Origin: Lishizhenia sp965656535
Lineage (GTDB): Bacteria > Bacteroidota > Bacteroidia > Flavobacteriales_D > Crocinitomicaceae
Assembly (NCBI GenBank): GCA_965656535.1
Contig: CBFHKX010000005.1
Coordinates: forward strand, 124,001-188,000
DNA: 64,000 bases
Reading direction: 5' to 3'
Shown: piece by piece, positions 1 through 8,950 of the stretch
How positions within the stretch are numbered: the first letter of the stretch is position 1
Layout: the number at the start of each line of letters is the position of its first letter
Translations under genes and position numbers: made by a program
Notes under the pieces: model-generated
Databases searched by the model: none
Told to the model about the DNA's origin: nothing
Seen by the model: the letters and a program-made list of their open reading frames with translations, nothing else

Positions 1-1
1 T

Positions 2-346
2 AGTGCAAATAATCAAATCTTTGAGGTATTCATAAGAAAGTCTGGACCCCTTGACAATGACGAATTAAATCCTTCTAGTATCAATTCCTTAAATCTAGTA
101 ATCTATCCCAACCCAAATGATGGCCTTCTAAAGGTATCGTTTCATTTAGAAAAGTTTGATAATGCAACCTTAACCATTCACAATGCCAAAGGTAAAAAGG
201 TTGAAGAAACAATTCTAAACGGTTTAAGCAAAGGTAAAAACTATTTTGAAAAAGAAGTTTCTAGACTGAAAAGAGGTAAAAGTTACTTTATCACTATTGA
301 AACATCCGACCAAAAGACAACGCACCAATTAATCATGAATAACTAG
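2..346 (+). CDS. C-terminal end of a T9SS type A sorted secreted protein (5' partial)
   Basis: Reading frame 2 is open from the window edge to a TAG at 344-346, giving 114 residues with no start. The segment VIYPNPNDGLLKV followed by a beta-rich stretch of about 75 residues is the type A C-terminal sorting domain that directs proteins through the type IX secretion system and is removed at the cell surface. The functional part of the protein lies outside the window, so its activity cannot be named. It converges on the gene ending at 377, with only about 30 bases between and no clear terminator. Confidence 0.85.
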   Translation, partial: SANNQIFEVFIRKSGPLDNDELNPSSINSLNLVIYPNPNDGLLKVSFHLEKFDNATLTIHNAKGKKVEETILNGLSKGKNYFEKEVSRLKRGKSYFITIETSDQKTTHQLIMNN

Positions 347-376
347 CTTGTGATTAATCCAAACCATATAAAAAAA

Positions 377-898
377 CTACTTCATATGTTTTAGATTTAA
401 TCCATAAAGCAAACAAAAGATTGCACTAAGCAATAAACTAGCTATTATAAAAACGGTAGATATTAGTTCTTTTGGTAGAACCAAATACAACGTTATCACC
501 GGTAAAATAGAATAGATAATATAAAAATGATAGCCAATTTTACGTCTTTTAAACATATAAACAACTCCAACTAAACCAACAATTAACGAGATAAAACCGA
601 GGGTTTGGTTTAAATAAAATGTTTCGTTGTTTAAGTAAAAACTAGCATCTATGGTTGTCTGAATAAAATCTACCATAAAGGCGACACCTTGTTCTTCATA
701 AAAAGAAAGCATGCCGTACATATCTAGTAAAGACTCTTCCAGCATCTCATTTGAAACAGGACCATTCATTAATGCTAAAATGCTAGACATTAAACCAAAG
801 CCTATAGTGATGAAACTAAGTACGCAAAGAACGGTTAAAAATACAGGACGTTTCTCTTGCTGATTTGTAGTTGATTCTATTGTTTTAAACTCTTCCAT
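377..898 (-). CDS. Predicted integral membrane protein, unknown function
   Basis: 173 residues. A short charged N-terminus (residues 1-16) is followed by a hydrophobic segment at about 18-40, a loop rich in acidic and aromatic residues at about 45-88, and three more likely membrane segments at about 92-165. The start ATG overlaps the TAA stop of hutH by one base (TAATG), so it is probably translated by coupling with hutH and belongs to the hisS-hutH unit. I recognise no family. It could be an amino-acid related membrane protein from its context, but that is inference only. Confidence 0.75.
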   Translation of the reverse strand: MEEFKTIESTTNQQEKRPVFLTVLCVLSFITIGFGLMSSILALMNGPVSNEMLEESLLDMYGMLSFYEEQGVAFMVDFIQTTIDASFYLNNETFYLNQTLGFISLIVGLVGVVYMFKRRKIGYHFYIIYSILPVITLYLVLPKELISTVFIIASLLLSAIFCLLYGLNLKHMK

Positions 899-2379
899 TA
901 TTTATATTTAATAAATGCCTTACTTTTTCTTAAATCTTCCGATAAATACCTGTCGTTCTCAATAAATGCAACTTCTTTTCTGTAGTTTTCTACTACCTTT
1001 TTAAGCGCAGTACTTGTTCTTTCTTCTCCTCTAAAACGAAGCGCTTGCGTTGCTGTGAGCATTTCTACACCTAGTACTTGATATACATTTTCTACCACTC
1101 TAAAAAGTTTAGTTGCTGCATTAGCTCCCATACTCACATGATCTTCTTGACCATTAGAAGAGTCAATCGTATCTATACTAGCAGGTGTACACAGTTGTTT
1201 ATTTTGACTCACAATCGAAGCTGCTGTATATTGCGCTATCATTAAACCTGAATTAATACCTGGATTAGCTACTAAAAACGCAGGCAAACCACGTGTTCCT
1301 GAAATTAATTTATATGTTCTACGTTCTGATAAACTTGCAACTTCGGATAAAGCAATTGCTAAAAAGTCTAAAATTAAAGCCATTGGTTGTCCGTGAAAAT
1401 TACCCGCAGAAACAACTTTGTCATCTTCGATAAAGATAGTTGGATTATCTGTAACCGCGTTAATTTCTCTTGTAACAATTTGGCTTGCATAGTTAACTGT
1501 ATCCAAAGACGCACCCAATACTTGAGGCGTACATCTAAAACTATACGGATCTTGCACGTGTGTTTTCTCTTGATTAAAAATTTCACTATCCGCTAACCAA
1601 ACATTAATACGCGCAGCAATTTCAATTTGTCCTACTTGATTTCTTATCTCATGCACTGGTGCCCAAAATGCTTCTTTTCTTCCATCGTAACCGTCAATAG
1701 CTATTGCTGCAACCATAACCGCTTTCTCAATAATATTTTTTGCATGAAAAACAGCATGTGTTGCAAAGGCACTCATAAACTGCGTGCCATTTAAAAGCGC
1801 TAAACCTTCTTTAGATTGTAATTGAATTGGGGCTAATCCTAAGGTTTCAAAAACAAGACTTGTATCTTTTAACTCATCATTATGGTATACTTTACCTTCG
1901 CCAATACATGCCATTGCAATGTGTGCTAGCGGAGCTAAATCTCCAGATGCTCCTAAACTACCTTGCTCAAAAACTTGTGGAATAATATCGTGGTTAAAGA
2001 AATAAAGTAATCGTTCTACTGTTTCTAGTTGTGCCCCAGAATTACCATGTGATAATCCCATGGCTTTTAACAAAAGCATGATTTTAACTACCTCTCGATT
2101 TACTTCATTACCAGTTCCACAAGCGTGAGAACGAACAAGATTAACTTGCAATTGCTCAAGGTTTTCATTGGATATTACTGTATCACACAAACTACCAAAA
2201 CCAGTGTTAATTCCATAGATAATTTCTCCACCTCTATCAACTTTTTGATCTAGGTAAGCTCTACATTTTAAGATAGCTTCTTTGGCTATATCTCCTAAAA
2301 TTACCTCTTGTTCTGTTTGCAGAATAGAAAAAACATCTTCTATGCTGTAATGTTGATTATTTAAAATAAATGTGCTCAT
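898..2379 (-). CDS. hutH: Histidine ammonia-lyase
   Basis: Cytoplasmic enzyme that removes ammonia from L-histidine to give urocanate, the first step of histidine degradation. The Ala-Ser-Gly triad at residues 144-146 (GSLGASGDLAPLAH) forms the MIO electrophilic cofactor. The YGINTGFG motif at 55-62 carries the active-site tyrosine of the family. Length 493 matches the usual 500. The ATG overlaps the hisS stop by one base (TAATG) and its own stop overlaps the next gene the same way, so three genes are translated in series. No hutU, hutI or hutG is in this window, so the rest of the pathway must be elsewhere. An aromatic amino acid lyase with other specificity is possible but less likely. Confidence 0.93.
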   Translation of the reverse strand: MSTFILNNQHYSIEDVFSILQTEQEVILGDIAKEAILKCRAYLDQKVDRGGEIIYGINTGFGSLCDTVISNENLEQLQVNLVRSHACGTGNEVNREVVKIMLLLKAMGLSHGNSGAQLETVERLLYFFNHDIIPQVFEQGSLGASGDLAPLAHIAMACIGEGKVYHNDELKDTSLVFETLGLAPIQLQSKEGLALLNGTQFMSAFATHAVFHAKNIIEKAVMVAAIAIDGYDGRKEAFWAPVHEIRNQVGQIEIAARINVWLADSEIFNQEKTHVQDPYSFRCTPQVLGASLDTVNYASQIVTREINAVTDNPTIFIEDDKVVSAGNFHGQPMALILDFLAIALSEVASLSERRTYKLISGTRGLPAFLVANPGINSGLMIAQYTAASIVSQNKQLCTPASIDTIDSSNGQEDHVSMGANAATKLFRVVENVYQVLGVEMLTATQALRFRGEERTSTALKKVVENYRKEVAFIENDRYLSEDLRKSKAFIKYK

Positions 2380-3794
2380 TATTTTTTAAGTTCTTGTACT
2401 AATTCTTCGAAAGTCAATAGCTTCTGCTCTCCCGATTCCATGTGCTTTAATTGAATTTTATTTTGCTCCATTTCATCGGAACCTACTAATGCCGTATACT
2501 GAACATTTCTATCGTTTGCATACTTCATTTGTTTTTTCATTTTTGCTGCTGAAGGATATAACTCAGCATCTACATGATTTGCTCTTAGCTTATTTACAAG
2601 ATCAAAACAATGCATTTGTTCTGTTTCTCCAAAGTTGATAAATAAAATAGTTAACCCTTTATCTGTAGCTGCAGGAAATAAATCTAATGTTGTTAAAACA
2701 TCGTAAATTCTGTCGGCACCAAAGGATATTCCTACACCAGACATATCTTTCATTCCAAAAAGACTTGTTAAGTCATCGTATCTTCCGCCTCCGCAAATAG
2801 AGCCCATTTTTACGCCGTTTGCCTTTACTTCATAAATTGCCCCCGTATAATAGTTGAGACCTCTTGCCAGGGTAACATCAAACTCCAACTTAGCTCGTTT
2901 TAAACCTACTTTATTAATGTATTCAAAAACAAAACTGAGTTCTTCAATGCCCTTTAAGCCAATTTCGCTTTTAGCTAGCATCGTTTTCATTTCTTTTAGA
3001 ATAGTTGAATTATCTCCTTTTAAACTAAATAAGGGTTTAATTTTATCAATTGCCGTTTGTGAAATACCTTTTTGAATTAATTCTTTAGCAACACCTTCTT
3101 CTCCAATTTTATCTAATTTATCAATAGCAACGGTTATATCAATAATCTTATCCTCTTCTCCTGTAATTTCTGCAATACCAGATAATATTTTTCTGTTGTT
3201 AATTTTAATACTAAAATCTGGGATATTCAAAGCCGTTAGAACCTCATCAAAAATTTGAACATATTCAATCTCATACAATAGAGAATCGCTTCCTACAACA
3301 TCTGCATCGCATTGATAAAACTCTTGATAACGACCGTGCTGTGGTCTATCCGCTCTCCAAACAGGTTGTATTTGAAAGCGCTTAAAAGGAAAGGCTATTT
3401 CATTTTGGTGCTGTACTACAAAGCGAGCAAAAGGTACTGTTAAATCATAGCGCAGTGCTTTTTCAGCTATCTTACTTGTAACTTTATTGAGTTGAATTTT
3501 ATTTTCTAAAGATAATCGATCGGCTGGCTCATTAAAAAGCGTTGTATTAAGATCTTCCTCTTTTAGTTTGGATATGTAATTCCCCGAGCGCAATACTTGA
3601 AACATCAGCTTGTCTCCTTCTTCTCCGTATTTCCCCATGAGGGTACTAGCATTTTCAAAACTAGGAGTTTCTATTTGAGCAAAACCGTACTTAAGGAACA
3701 CGTTTCTAATCGTATTAAAAATATAGTTTCTTCTTGCTACCTCTTTAGGTAAGAAGTCTCTTGTTCCTTTCGGAATAGAAGGTTTTTGCGCCAT
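2379..3794 (-). CDS. hisS: Histidine-tRNA ligase
   Basis: Class II aminoacyl-tRNA synthetase that charges tRNA-His in the cytoplasm. The family signature [11 protein letters not shown] is at residues 114-124, motif 2 ([17 protein letters not shown]) at 147-163, the HisRS-specific [10 protein letters not shown] at 309-318 and GGGRYDDL at 336-343, followed by the anticodon-binding domain to residue 471. It is the first gene of a three-gene overlapping unit with hutH and a membrane protein. Length is slightly above the 420-430 of the E. coli enzyme, as is usual for the longer HisRS subfamily. Confidence 0.97.
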   Translation of the reverse strand: MAQKPSIPKGTRDFLPKEVARRNYIFNTIRNVFLKYGFAQIETPSFENASTLMGKYGEEGDKLMFQVLRSGNYISKLKEEDLNTTLFNEPADRLSLENKIQLNKVTSKIAEKALRYDLTVPFARFVVQHQNEIAFPFKRFQIQPVWRADRPQHGRYQEFYQCDADVVGSDSLLYEIEYVQIFDEVLTALNIPDFSIKINNRKILSGIAEITGEEDKIIDITVAIDKLDKIGEEGVAKELIQKGISQTAIDKIKPLFSLKGDNSTILKEMKTMLAKSEIGLKGIEELSFVFEYINKVGLKRAKLEFDVTLARGLNYYTGAIYEVKANGVKMGSICGGGRYDDLTSLFGMKDMSGVGISFGADRIYDVLTTLDLFPAATDKGLTILFINFGETEQMHCFDLVNKLRANHVDAELYPSAAKMKKQMKYANDRNVQYTALVGSDEMEQNKIQLKHMESGEQKLLTFEELVQELKK

Positions 3795-3811
3795 ATGATT
3801 TTAAATTTATA

Positions 3812-3819
3812 CAAAAATA
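3812..3819 (-). promoter_or_regulatory. Candidate -7 box upstream of hisS
   Basis: On the minus strand the bases read TATTTTTG, a full match to the Bacteroidota -7 element TAnnTTTG, 17 bases before the hisS ATG. It sits inside the T-rich tail of the upstream terminator, so the match may partly reflect that tail. No well-spaced -33 TTG was found. Confidence 0.4.
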
Positions 3820-3847
3820 AAAAAACCACCTCAGCAAAGAAGTGGTT
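3820..3847 (-). terminator. Rho-independent terminator after the 126-residue membrane protein gene
   Basis: On the minus strand AACCACTTC (3847-3839) pairs with GAGGTGGTT (3832-3824) with one G-T pair and a six-base loop. A run of T follows directly. It lies 26 bases past the stop at 3873 and separates that gene from hisS. Confidence 0.8.
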
Positions 3848-3872
3848 CCTAAATTATCTTCATAATTTATAT

Positions 3873-4253
3873 TCAATATATAGCGCCAAATATTTTCGTT
3901 GTTATTTTACCTACAATAGGCATTTCCTTAAACTCTCCGTTAGAAGCTGCTACTATTTGGATAATACTTAAAATAAGTAATCCAGACCCTACAACAAGAA
4001 TTAAGGCGTTTATAGGAAGCATAAAATCTAAAACGGAATTCAATAAACTTAAAAACAAAATCATAACTAGTGCAACGATTAGAAAACCTAAACCTTGCCT
4101 TAAATGAAACTCTCCAAATCGTTTAGACGTTCCTTCTTTTTTACAATTTAAAAACAGCGCAACAATGAAACCAATGAAAGTACAATAAGCCAATATGCCA
4201 ACCGTCTTGTCTTCTACTTTCTTATCTTCTTTTTTCTCTGGAAACAAATCCAT
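3873..4253 (-). CDS. Small membrane protein, DUF4870/Tic20-like
   Basis: 126 residues. A lysine- and acid-rich N-terminus (residues 1-20) is followed by three or four hydrophobic segments between about 22 and 105. The pattern of an early helix, a short basic loop with FGEFHLRQGLGF, then two long helices resembles the DUF4870/Tic20-like family of small four-helix bacterial membrane proteins, whose function is not established. It is a single-gene unit with its own -7 box and terminator. Confidence 0.7.
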   Translation of the reverse strand: MDLFPEKKEDKKVEDKTVGILAYCTFIGFIVALFLNCKKEGTSKRFGEFHLRQGLGFLIVALVMILFLSLLNSVLDFMLPINALILVVGSGLLILSIIQIVAASNGEFKEMPIVGKITTKIFGAIY

Positions 4254-4279
4254 ATCGTTAAAATTTTAAATCGATTAAG

Positions 4280-4287
4280 CAAAAATA
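4280..4287 (-). promoter_or_regulatory. Candidate -7 box upstream of the 126-residue membrane protein
   Basis: TATTTTTG on the minus strand, a full match to TAnnTTTG, 26 bases before the ATG at 4253. No -33 TTG at the usual 17-19 base spacing was found. Confidence 0.45.
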
Positions 4288-4384
4288 TAAATTAATCTTA
4301 ACAAAAAGTGCTTTTACCTACGTTTTTAAACAATTAGTCGAATTAAAAACGAAGAAAAAAGTCAAAATGTAAAAAAAAGAATAT

Positions 4385-4417
4385 AAAAAAAGTCCCTCCG
4401 CGCCTAGCGAAGGGACT
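4385..4417 (-). terminator. Rho-independent terminator after the TPMT-like methyltransferase
   Basis: On the minus strand AGTCCCT (4417-4411) pairs with AGGGACT (4397-4391), extended by a GC-rich inner stem around one mismatch, and is followed by seven T. It lies 70 bases past the stop at 4487. The rest of the 233-base gap between 4253 and 4487 holds nothing else that I can identify. Confidence 0.8.
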
Positions 4418-4486
4418 CTCAATACTAACCCTGTAGAAGTTAATAACTGATCCGTTATGAATTAAAACGTTTATACACGAAAAAGG

Positions 4487-5065
4487 TTACAGTTTAATAC
4501 ACCTAAAAAAGAGTTCGGCATCTTGTCTTGGTGTTTCAGAGTTATAACACGACTCAAGTGTTAAAATGTTAAATTCTTTTTGAAAAAGAGCCTCATATTC
4601 TTTTTTACTTCCTCCAAAAGGCGGTCCATTTTCAAAATGTCTGTTAAATAATAATCCTACCAACTTTCCATTTATACTCAAACAACTGCTCATTTGTTCT
4701 ACATATTTTTCTCTTAAAGATGGATCTAATGCACAAAAAAATGTTTGCTCAACAATCAAATCGAAACGTTCTTCTAAATCAAAAAAATCTTTTTCTAACA
4801 ATTGTGTTGAAGGAAAGCTAGGATTCCTATTTATAAATTTGTCGAGTGCAGTTTTAGCAAAATCTAGTATGTAGATATTTTTAAACCCTTTTTTGAACAA
4901 ATATTCTGCTTCGTAATTATAACCTCCTCCCGGAATTAAAATTTTCATGCTTTTATCCGAGAGTTGGTCAAAATAAGCAATAAGTGGTTTTGACGCTTTT
5001 TGCAAATCCCAACCTGTATTATTCTCTTGATAACGTGTTTCCCAATAGTCACTTGATAATTCCAT
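4487..5065 (-). CDS. SAM-dependent methyltransferase, thiopurine methyltransferase-like family
   Basis: 192 residues with a class I Rossmann methyltransferase layout. The glycine-rich SAM-binding motif I, ILIPGGGYNYEAEYL, is at about residues 42-56, an acidic residue ends the next strand (YILDFAKTAL), and the N-terminal YWETRYQENNTGWDL is typical of the TPMT family, which methylates thiols, thiocyanate, halides or small thiopurines. The substrate here is not predictable. It is monocistronic, with a terminator behind it. Confidence 0.82.
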   Translation of the reverse strand: MELSSDYWETRYQENNTGWDLQKASKPLIAYFDQLSDKSMKILIPGGGYNYEAEYLFKKGFKNIYILDFAKTALDKFINRNPSFPSTQLLEKDFFDLEERFDLIVEQTFFCALDPSLREKYVEQMSSCLSINGKLVGLLFNRHFENGPPFGGSKKEYEALFQKEFNILTLESCYNSETPRQDAELFFRCIKL

Positions 5066-5159
5066 TATTTCATCCTTTTATTATAAAATAAGTAAACGAG
5101 ATACAATTAAAACGGTCGTTCCTTTTATTTGATTGATTAAAAACAATGTTGGATAAACC

Positions 5160-5190
5160 AAAAATAGTCGAACTATGCAGCTCGACTATT
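5160..5190 (-). terminator. Rho-independent terminator after the TPR membrane protein gene
   Basis: On the minus strand AATAGTCGA (5190-5182) pairs perfectly with TCGACTATT (5171-5163) around a ten-base loop, followed by a short T run. It starts 19 bases past the stop at 5209 and ends the 6222-5209 unit. Confidence 0.75.
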
Positions 5191-5208
5191 CAAAACATTT
5201 CATTCTAA

Positions 5209-5790
5209 TTATTTTGCTTTTGGAGACTTTCGTCTTCCTTTCATCATTGCAGCTTGTCGCATTTGATTTTTTGAAGCAACCATATTTAGTTGGTTTTTCA
5301 TCATACCAAGTTGTTCCTTAAGAATACCATTTGTATCCAACTTCTTTGCTTGCGCTAATAAGGTTTGCGCTTCCCTTTTTCTACCTGTCTGCATACAAAT
5401 TCCAGCCAAATGCATATTTGCCATTGCCTGATCTTGTTTTGTTCTTAATCCAAGAGTTTGCGCTTTTCTAAGCATTTGTTCGCTTTTAGCAAAACCAAGT
5501 TCTTGCGCTCCTAACATTGCCTTCAAATAGGTAACGTAAGCATATTGCTTTTTAGGTAAAAAATTTGGGGCTTTAATTCTCTTTAAAGCTGCGTAGGCTT
5601 TGTCTTGTTTTCCTAAGCGCATTTGATAGAGCGCAATAATTATATTCTCGTTTCTAAAGAAACTTAGTACAATAAGGGCCGAAATTAAAGTGAAAATAAT
5701 TCCCCAACCCCAATATCCGGTTGCATATAACCATACTGTAAATCCTAAACTCGCTAATGCAAGTAAACTTCTAACTATAAATCCTAACAT
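5209..5790 (-). CDS. Membrane-anchored tetratricopeptide-repeat protein
   Basis: 193 residues. Two closely spaced hydrophobic helices at about 7-22 and 27-45 form an N-terminal hairpin anchor. Residues about 55-165 are alpha-helical with alanine- and leucine-rich repeats of TPR type (for example QAMANMHLAGICMQTGRKRE), and the C-terminus is strongly basic. TPR domains mediate protein contacts; the partner is unknown. It lies nine bases after the RidA-family gene and is probably co-transcribed with it. Confidence 0.75.
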   Translation of the reverse strand: MLGFIVRSLLALASLGFTVWLYATGYWGWGIIFTLISALIVLSFFRNENIIIALYQMRLGKQDKAYAALKRIKAPNFLPKKQYAYVTYLKAMLGAQELGFAKSEQMLRKAQTLGLRTKQDQAMANMHLAGICMQTGRKREAQTLLAQAKKLDTNGILKEQLGMMKNQLNMVASKNQMRQAAMMKGRRKSPKAK

Positions 5791-5799
5791 GTTCTTTTT

Positions 5800-6222
5800 T
5801 TAAACGGTTGCAATACATTTTAATTCAATAGCAATAGGTGTTGGCAAACTGCTAATCTCGCAGGTAGTTCTGCAAGGTTGGTTATCTTTAAAATATTCTG
5901 CGTAAATTTTGTTGTAGGTATGAAAATCTCTTTTCATGTTTACAAGAAAAACGGTAACATCCACAAGTTTATCCCAAGATGAACCAGACTCTTCTAGAAT
6001 CACTCTAACATTATCGAAAACACTTCTACATTGTGCTTCAAAATCAAATTCTAGAAAATTTCCGTTTTTGTCTAATTTTAATCCTGGAACGTGAGAGTCT
6101 GTATCATCTGAATTGGCTGTTCTTGGTCCTACTCCTGATAAAAACAACAAATCTCCTACTTTTCTTGCATGCGGATATAAGCCTACAGGCTTTGGTGCTT
6201 TATTTGTACTAATTTTACTCAT
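5800..6222 (-). CDS. RidA/YjgF-family deaminase, similar to 2-aminomuconate deaminase
   Basis: 140 residues, a typical RidA length. RidA proteins are cytoplasmic trimers that hydrolyse reactive enamines or imines. The conserved arginine (R118, in CRTTCEIS) and glutamate (E122) are present. Stretches such as KPVGLYPHAR, GVGPR, EAQCRSVF and LPTPIAIELK are much closer to the 2-aminomuconate deaminase subgroup of the tryptophan/kynurenine and aminophenol pathways than to housekeeping RidA. No other kynurenine pathway gene is adjacent, so the specific substrate is an inference from motif resemblance. Confidence 0.85.
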   Translation of the reverse strand: MSKISTNKAPKPVGLYPHARKVGDLLFLSGVGPRTANSDDTDSHVPGLKLDKNGNFLEFDFEAQCRSVFDNVRVILEESGSSWDKLVDVTVFLVNMKRDFHTYNKIYAEYFKDNQPCRTTCEISSLPTPIAIELKCIATV

Positions 6223-6239
6223 TCTAGATCACTTTGGTG

Positions 6240-6247
6240 CAAATATA
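6240..6247 (-). promoter_or_regulatory. Candidate -7 box upstream of the RidA-family gene
   Basis: TATATTTG on the minus strand, a full match to TAnnTTTG, 17 bases before the ATG at 6222. No -33 TTG at the right distance. Confidence 0.5.
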
Positions 6248-6386
6248 ATCATTCCTTAAAGCTAAAAGAAAGAATAAAAAGACCTCTTTTGACCTTCACA
6301 ACATTATTGGTACGTTTCACATCTTTTTTTTAAAGTTCGAAAATCTAGTTTAACCTTTGCAGCGTAAATAATGATAAATTATAGCT

Positions 6387-7442
6387 ATGCGAGTATTTGT
6401 ATCACTTATTTTTATTTTAGCTTACTCCATTTGTTTTTCACAAAATATATGGTTAGAAAATTTTAATTCGCTTAATTTTAATACGCAAGTTGATAATGGA
6501 GCAACCTCATGGAGCGTTGATTGTCCAAATTGTCCGCCAGTAATAGGAACTCCAGAGGACTTCCATGTTGATGGTCCAAATTCAAACAAAAACTTTAAAT
6601 GGCACAATACCAATGCCCAAGGTATTTGGTTAAGCGAATCCATTGACATTAGTCTTTTTACGAATACAAATATATTTATAACTGCTACAAGCGGAAACGG
6701 CAACAATTCTAATGATTTTCTACTTTTCGAATATAGCTTGAACGAAGGAGCATACATAGAATTTGAAACTAACGGAGCGCTATCTGGCATATTTAACGAC
6801 CAAACTGCTTTAACCAATACTTTTCAGGCAAATACGGTTCAAATTCGGGTTACAGGAAACTCTACGGGAATTGGTCACCAATTAACTATTGATGACGTTA
6901 CCGTTGCTGGTCAGAGTATTTTACTAGTAGAATTAATATCGTTCAATTTAACATAATTAGTAAATTCTGATATTCAGATAAACTGGCTTGTAGGTACTGA
7001 AAAAGATGTAGACTACTATTCCATTTACACTTCTAAAGATGGTGAAGATTTTAAGTTATTAGAAGAAATTAAAAGTTTAGGAGACACGCAATCTTCTAGA
7101 ATGTATGAACTCATCTTCAATAGTAAGAGTAAAGCAGGAGTATATGTGAAACTTTTGCATACAGACCTCAATGGAGAAAGTAAGGTTTTAGACATAACTT
7201 ACTTAAATAAGAAAAGCCTTGAACCGGAAATAGTACTAGAAAAAAATACCATTCGGTTTAATGAACTTGGTACAAATCTTTACCAGGTTCAAATCTATCA
7301 TTTAAGCGGAAAAAAAGTACAAGAATCAAATGTAAGCAAGAATCAAAACACAATATATACCCAAGAATTAAAGACTGGAACTTACATTGTAAAGCTTAGT
7401 AGAACCGATGAACTTTACACTCAAAAAGTTTTTATTCAATAG
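6387..7442 (+). pseudogene. T9SS type A secreted protein gene interrupted by one in-frame stop
   Basis: Reading starts at ATG 6387 with a signal peptide (MRVFVSLIFILAYSICFSQ) and runs 189 codons to TAA at 6954-6956. The same frame then stays open to 7442 with no further stop. Across the stop the translation keeps the usual pre-sorting-domain pattern: VELISFNLT, stop, LVNSDIQINWL, then YYSIYTSKDGEDFKLLEE, and a type A sorting domain ending KTGTYIVKLSRTDELYTQKVFIQ. The N-terminal 160 residues are beta-rich without a recognised catalytic motif. Without readthrough the product would lack the secretion signal and stay in the periplasm. A recent nonsense mutation or a base error are the simplest readings. 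Confidence 0.85.
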
Positions 7443-7455
7443 GTTGAATCCAATA

Positions 7456-7484
7456 AAAAAGCGAGTATTCCCAACTCGCTTTTT
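7456..7484. terminator. Bidirectional terminator between the T9SS pseudogene and serS
   Basis: AAAAAGCGAGT and ACTCGCTTTTT form a perfect stem around a seven-base loop, with A before and T after. It serves the plus-strand gene ending at 7442 and the minus-strand serS ending at 7512. Confidence 0.88.
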
Positions 7485-7511
7485 CTTTATTCAAATAACA
7501 TGCAAATAAGA

Positions 7512-8783
7512 TTAATTTATCTTTTCAAACCGTGTATAGGGCTGTAAAGCTTCTGGTATGTTTACTCCATTTTCATCTTGATGATTTTCTAATAGTGCTG
7601 CAACGATTCTAGGCAATGCAAGTGCTGAACCATTTAGTGTATGACAAAGCTCTGACTTTTTAGCATCATTTTTAAACCTTAGTTTTAAGCGATTCGCTTG
7701 AAAAGTTTCAAATAATGAAACAGAACTAACTTCTAACCATCTTTTTTGTGCAGCGGAATACACTTCAAAATCATATGTAATTGCAGACGTAAAGCCTAAA
7801 TCTCCTCCACAGAGTCTCAGTACACGATAATGCAAGCCTAATTTTTCAAGCAAACCTTTTATGTGTTCTACCATTTCTTTTAATGCTTGCTCCGAGTTTT
7901 TAGGATTCTCGATTCTAACAATCTCAACTTTATCGAATTGATGTAAACGATTTAGTCCTCGCACATCTTTCCCATAAGAGCCTGCTTCTCTTCTAAAACA
8001 TGGAGTATATCCTGTAATCTTTATAGAGAAATCGTCATTAGGCAATAATACATCTCTATAAATATTAGTTAAGGGTACTTCTGCCGTTGGAATTAAATAC
8101 AAATTATCTTCAGGAATATAATACATTTGCCCTTCTTTATCTGGCAATTGACCTGTTCCTATCCCACTGGCTTCATTCACAACATGAGGCGGAATGACTT
8201 CGTTATAACCAGCTTTTTCTGCTTCATCTAAGAAAAAATTAATCAAAGCACGTTGTAATTTAGCTCCTTTCCCTTTGTAAATAGGAAAACCAGCTCCTGT
8301 TATTTTAACACCTGTTTCAAAATCAATCAAATCATATTTTGCAGCCAGATCCCAATGTGGAAGCGGTTCAAAATTGAAGGTACGAATAGCACCTATCTCC
8401 TCTACAATTTCATTGTCTTCTTCAGATTTCCCTGTAGGAACAACAGTTTGAGGAACATTGGGAAGCTGATATAGAATGTTCTGAATCTTTTCTTCTAATG
8501 CTTCAACCTCTTGCTTAAGTTCTTTTTCCCTTTCTTTTAGGTCAGTAGTACGTGCTTTTGCTTTATTTGCTTCTTCTTGTTTTCCTTCTCTGAAAAGCTG
8601 TCCAATTTCTTTAGAGATTTTATTCATTTCTGAAGCATTTGATTCTAAAGCAGTTCTTTTGGCTCTCCACTCTTCATCGAGTGCAACCAAACTGTTTACA
8701 TCTTCAGAAACGTCAATCATTCTAGTTTTTAAACCTTCAATAATTGCATCTTTGTTTTCTCTTATTCTTGTAATCTCTAACAT
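7512..8783 (-). CDS. serS: Serine-tRNA ligase
   Basis: Class II synthetase that charges tRNA-Ser and tRNA-Sec. The N-terminal residues about 25-110 are a charged antiparallel coiled coil (the tRNA-binding arm), followed by the catalytic domain with the motif 2 region FRREAGSYGKDVRGLNRLHQ and the C-terminal motif 3 region around LNGSALALPR. Length 423 matches the family. Transcribed alone, with a -7 box 18 bases before the ATG and a shared terminator behind. Confidence 0.97.
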   Translation of the reverse strand: MLEITRIRENKDAIIEGLKTRMIDVSEDVNSLVALDEEWRAKRTALESNASEMNKISKEIGQLFREGKQEEANKAKARTTDLKEREKELKQEVEALEEKIQNILYQLPNVPQTVVPTGKSEEDNEIVEEIGAIRTFNFEPLPHWDLAAKYDLIDFETGVKITGAGFPIYKGKGAKLQRALINFFLDEAEKAGYNEVIPPHVVNEASGIGTGQLPDKEGQMYYIPEDNLYLIPTAEVPLTNIYRDVLLPNDDFSIKITGYTPCFRREAGSYGKDVRGLNRLHQFDKVEIVRIENPKNSEQALKEMVEHIKGLLEKLGLHYRVLRLCGGDLGFTSAITYDFEVYSAAQKRWLEVSSVSLFETFQANRLKLRFKNDAKKSELCHTLNGSALALPRIVAALLENHQDENGVNIPEALQPYTRFEKIN

Positions 8784-8801
8784 TTCAAAAAATTTGTGCT
8801 A

Positions 8802-8809
8802 CAAAAATA
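8802..8809 (-). promoter_or_regulatory. Candidate -7 box upstream of serS
   Basis: TATTTTTG on the minus strand, matching TAnnTTTG, 18 bases before the serS ATG. The rest of the 220-base gap to rpmA holds only the rpmA terminator; nothing else was recognised. Confidence 0.45.
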
Positions 8810-8950
8810 ACCAATCTAAGCAATCTACTGTTTGAAACTACAATAAACTGGGGTGGATTTTTTCTTTTTGCGCCGGTTTGAACCTGTCTTTCTATTTCTT
8901 TAAAATTAACGAATGAAATTTGAACACTCTGGCTAAATTCATTCACACAA

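Noticed and set aside
347..392. CATAT/ATATG repeat as a terminator between the two converging genes at the left end
   Set aside because: Five-base stem overlapping the end of the membrane protein gene; no convincing termination signal.
1374..1596. Short open frames on both strands inside hutH
   Set aside because: They lie in other frames of a full-length, motif-complete gene and have no start signals or recognisable protein features.
8820..8900. GGTTTGAACC resembling a tRNA T-loop between serS and rpmA
   Set aside because: No acceptor or anticodon stem can be built around it, so it is not a tRNA.
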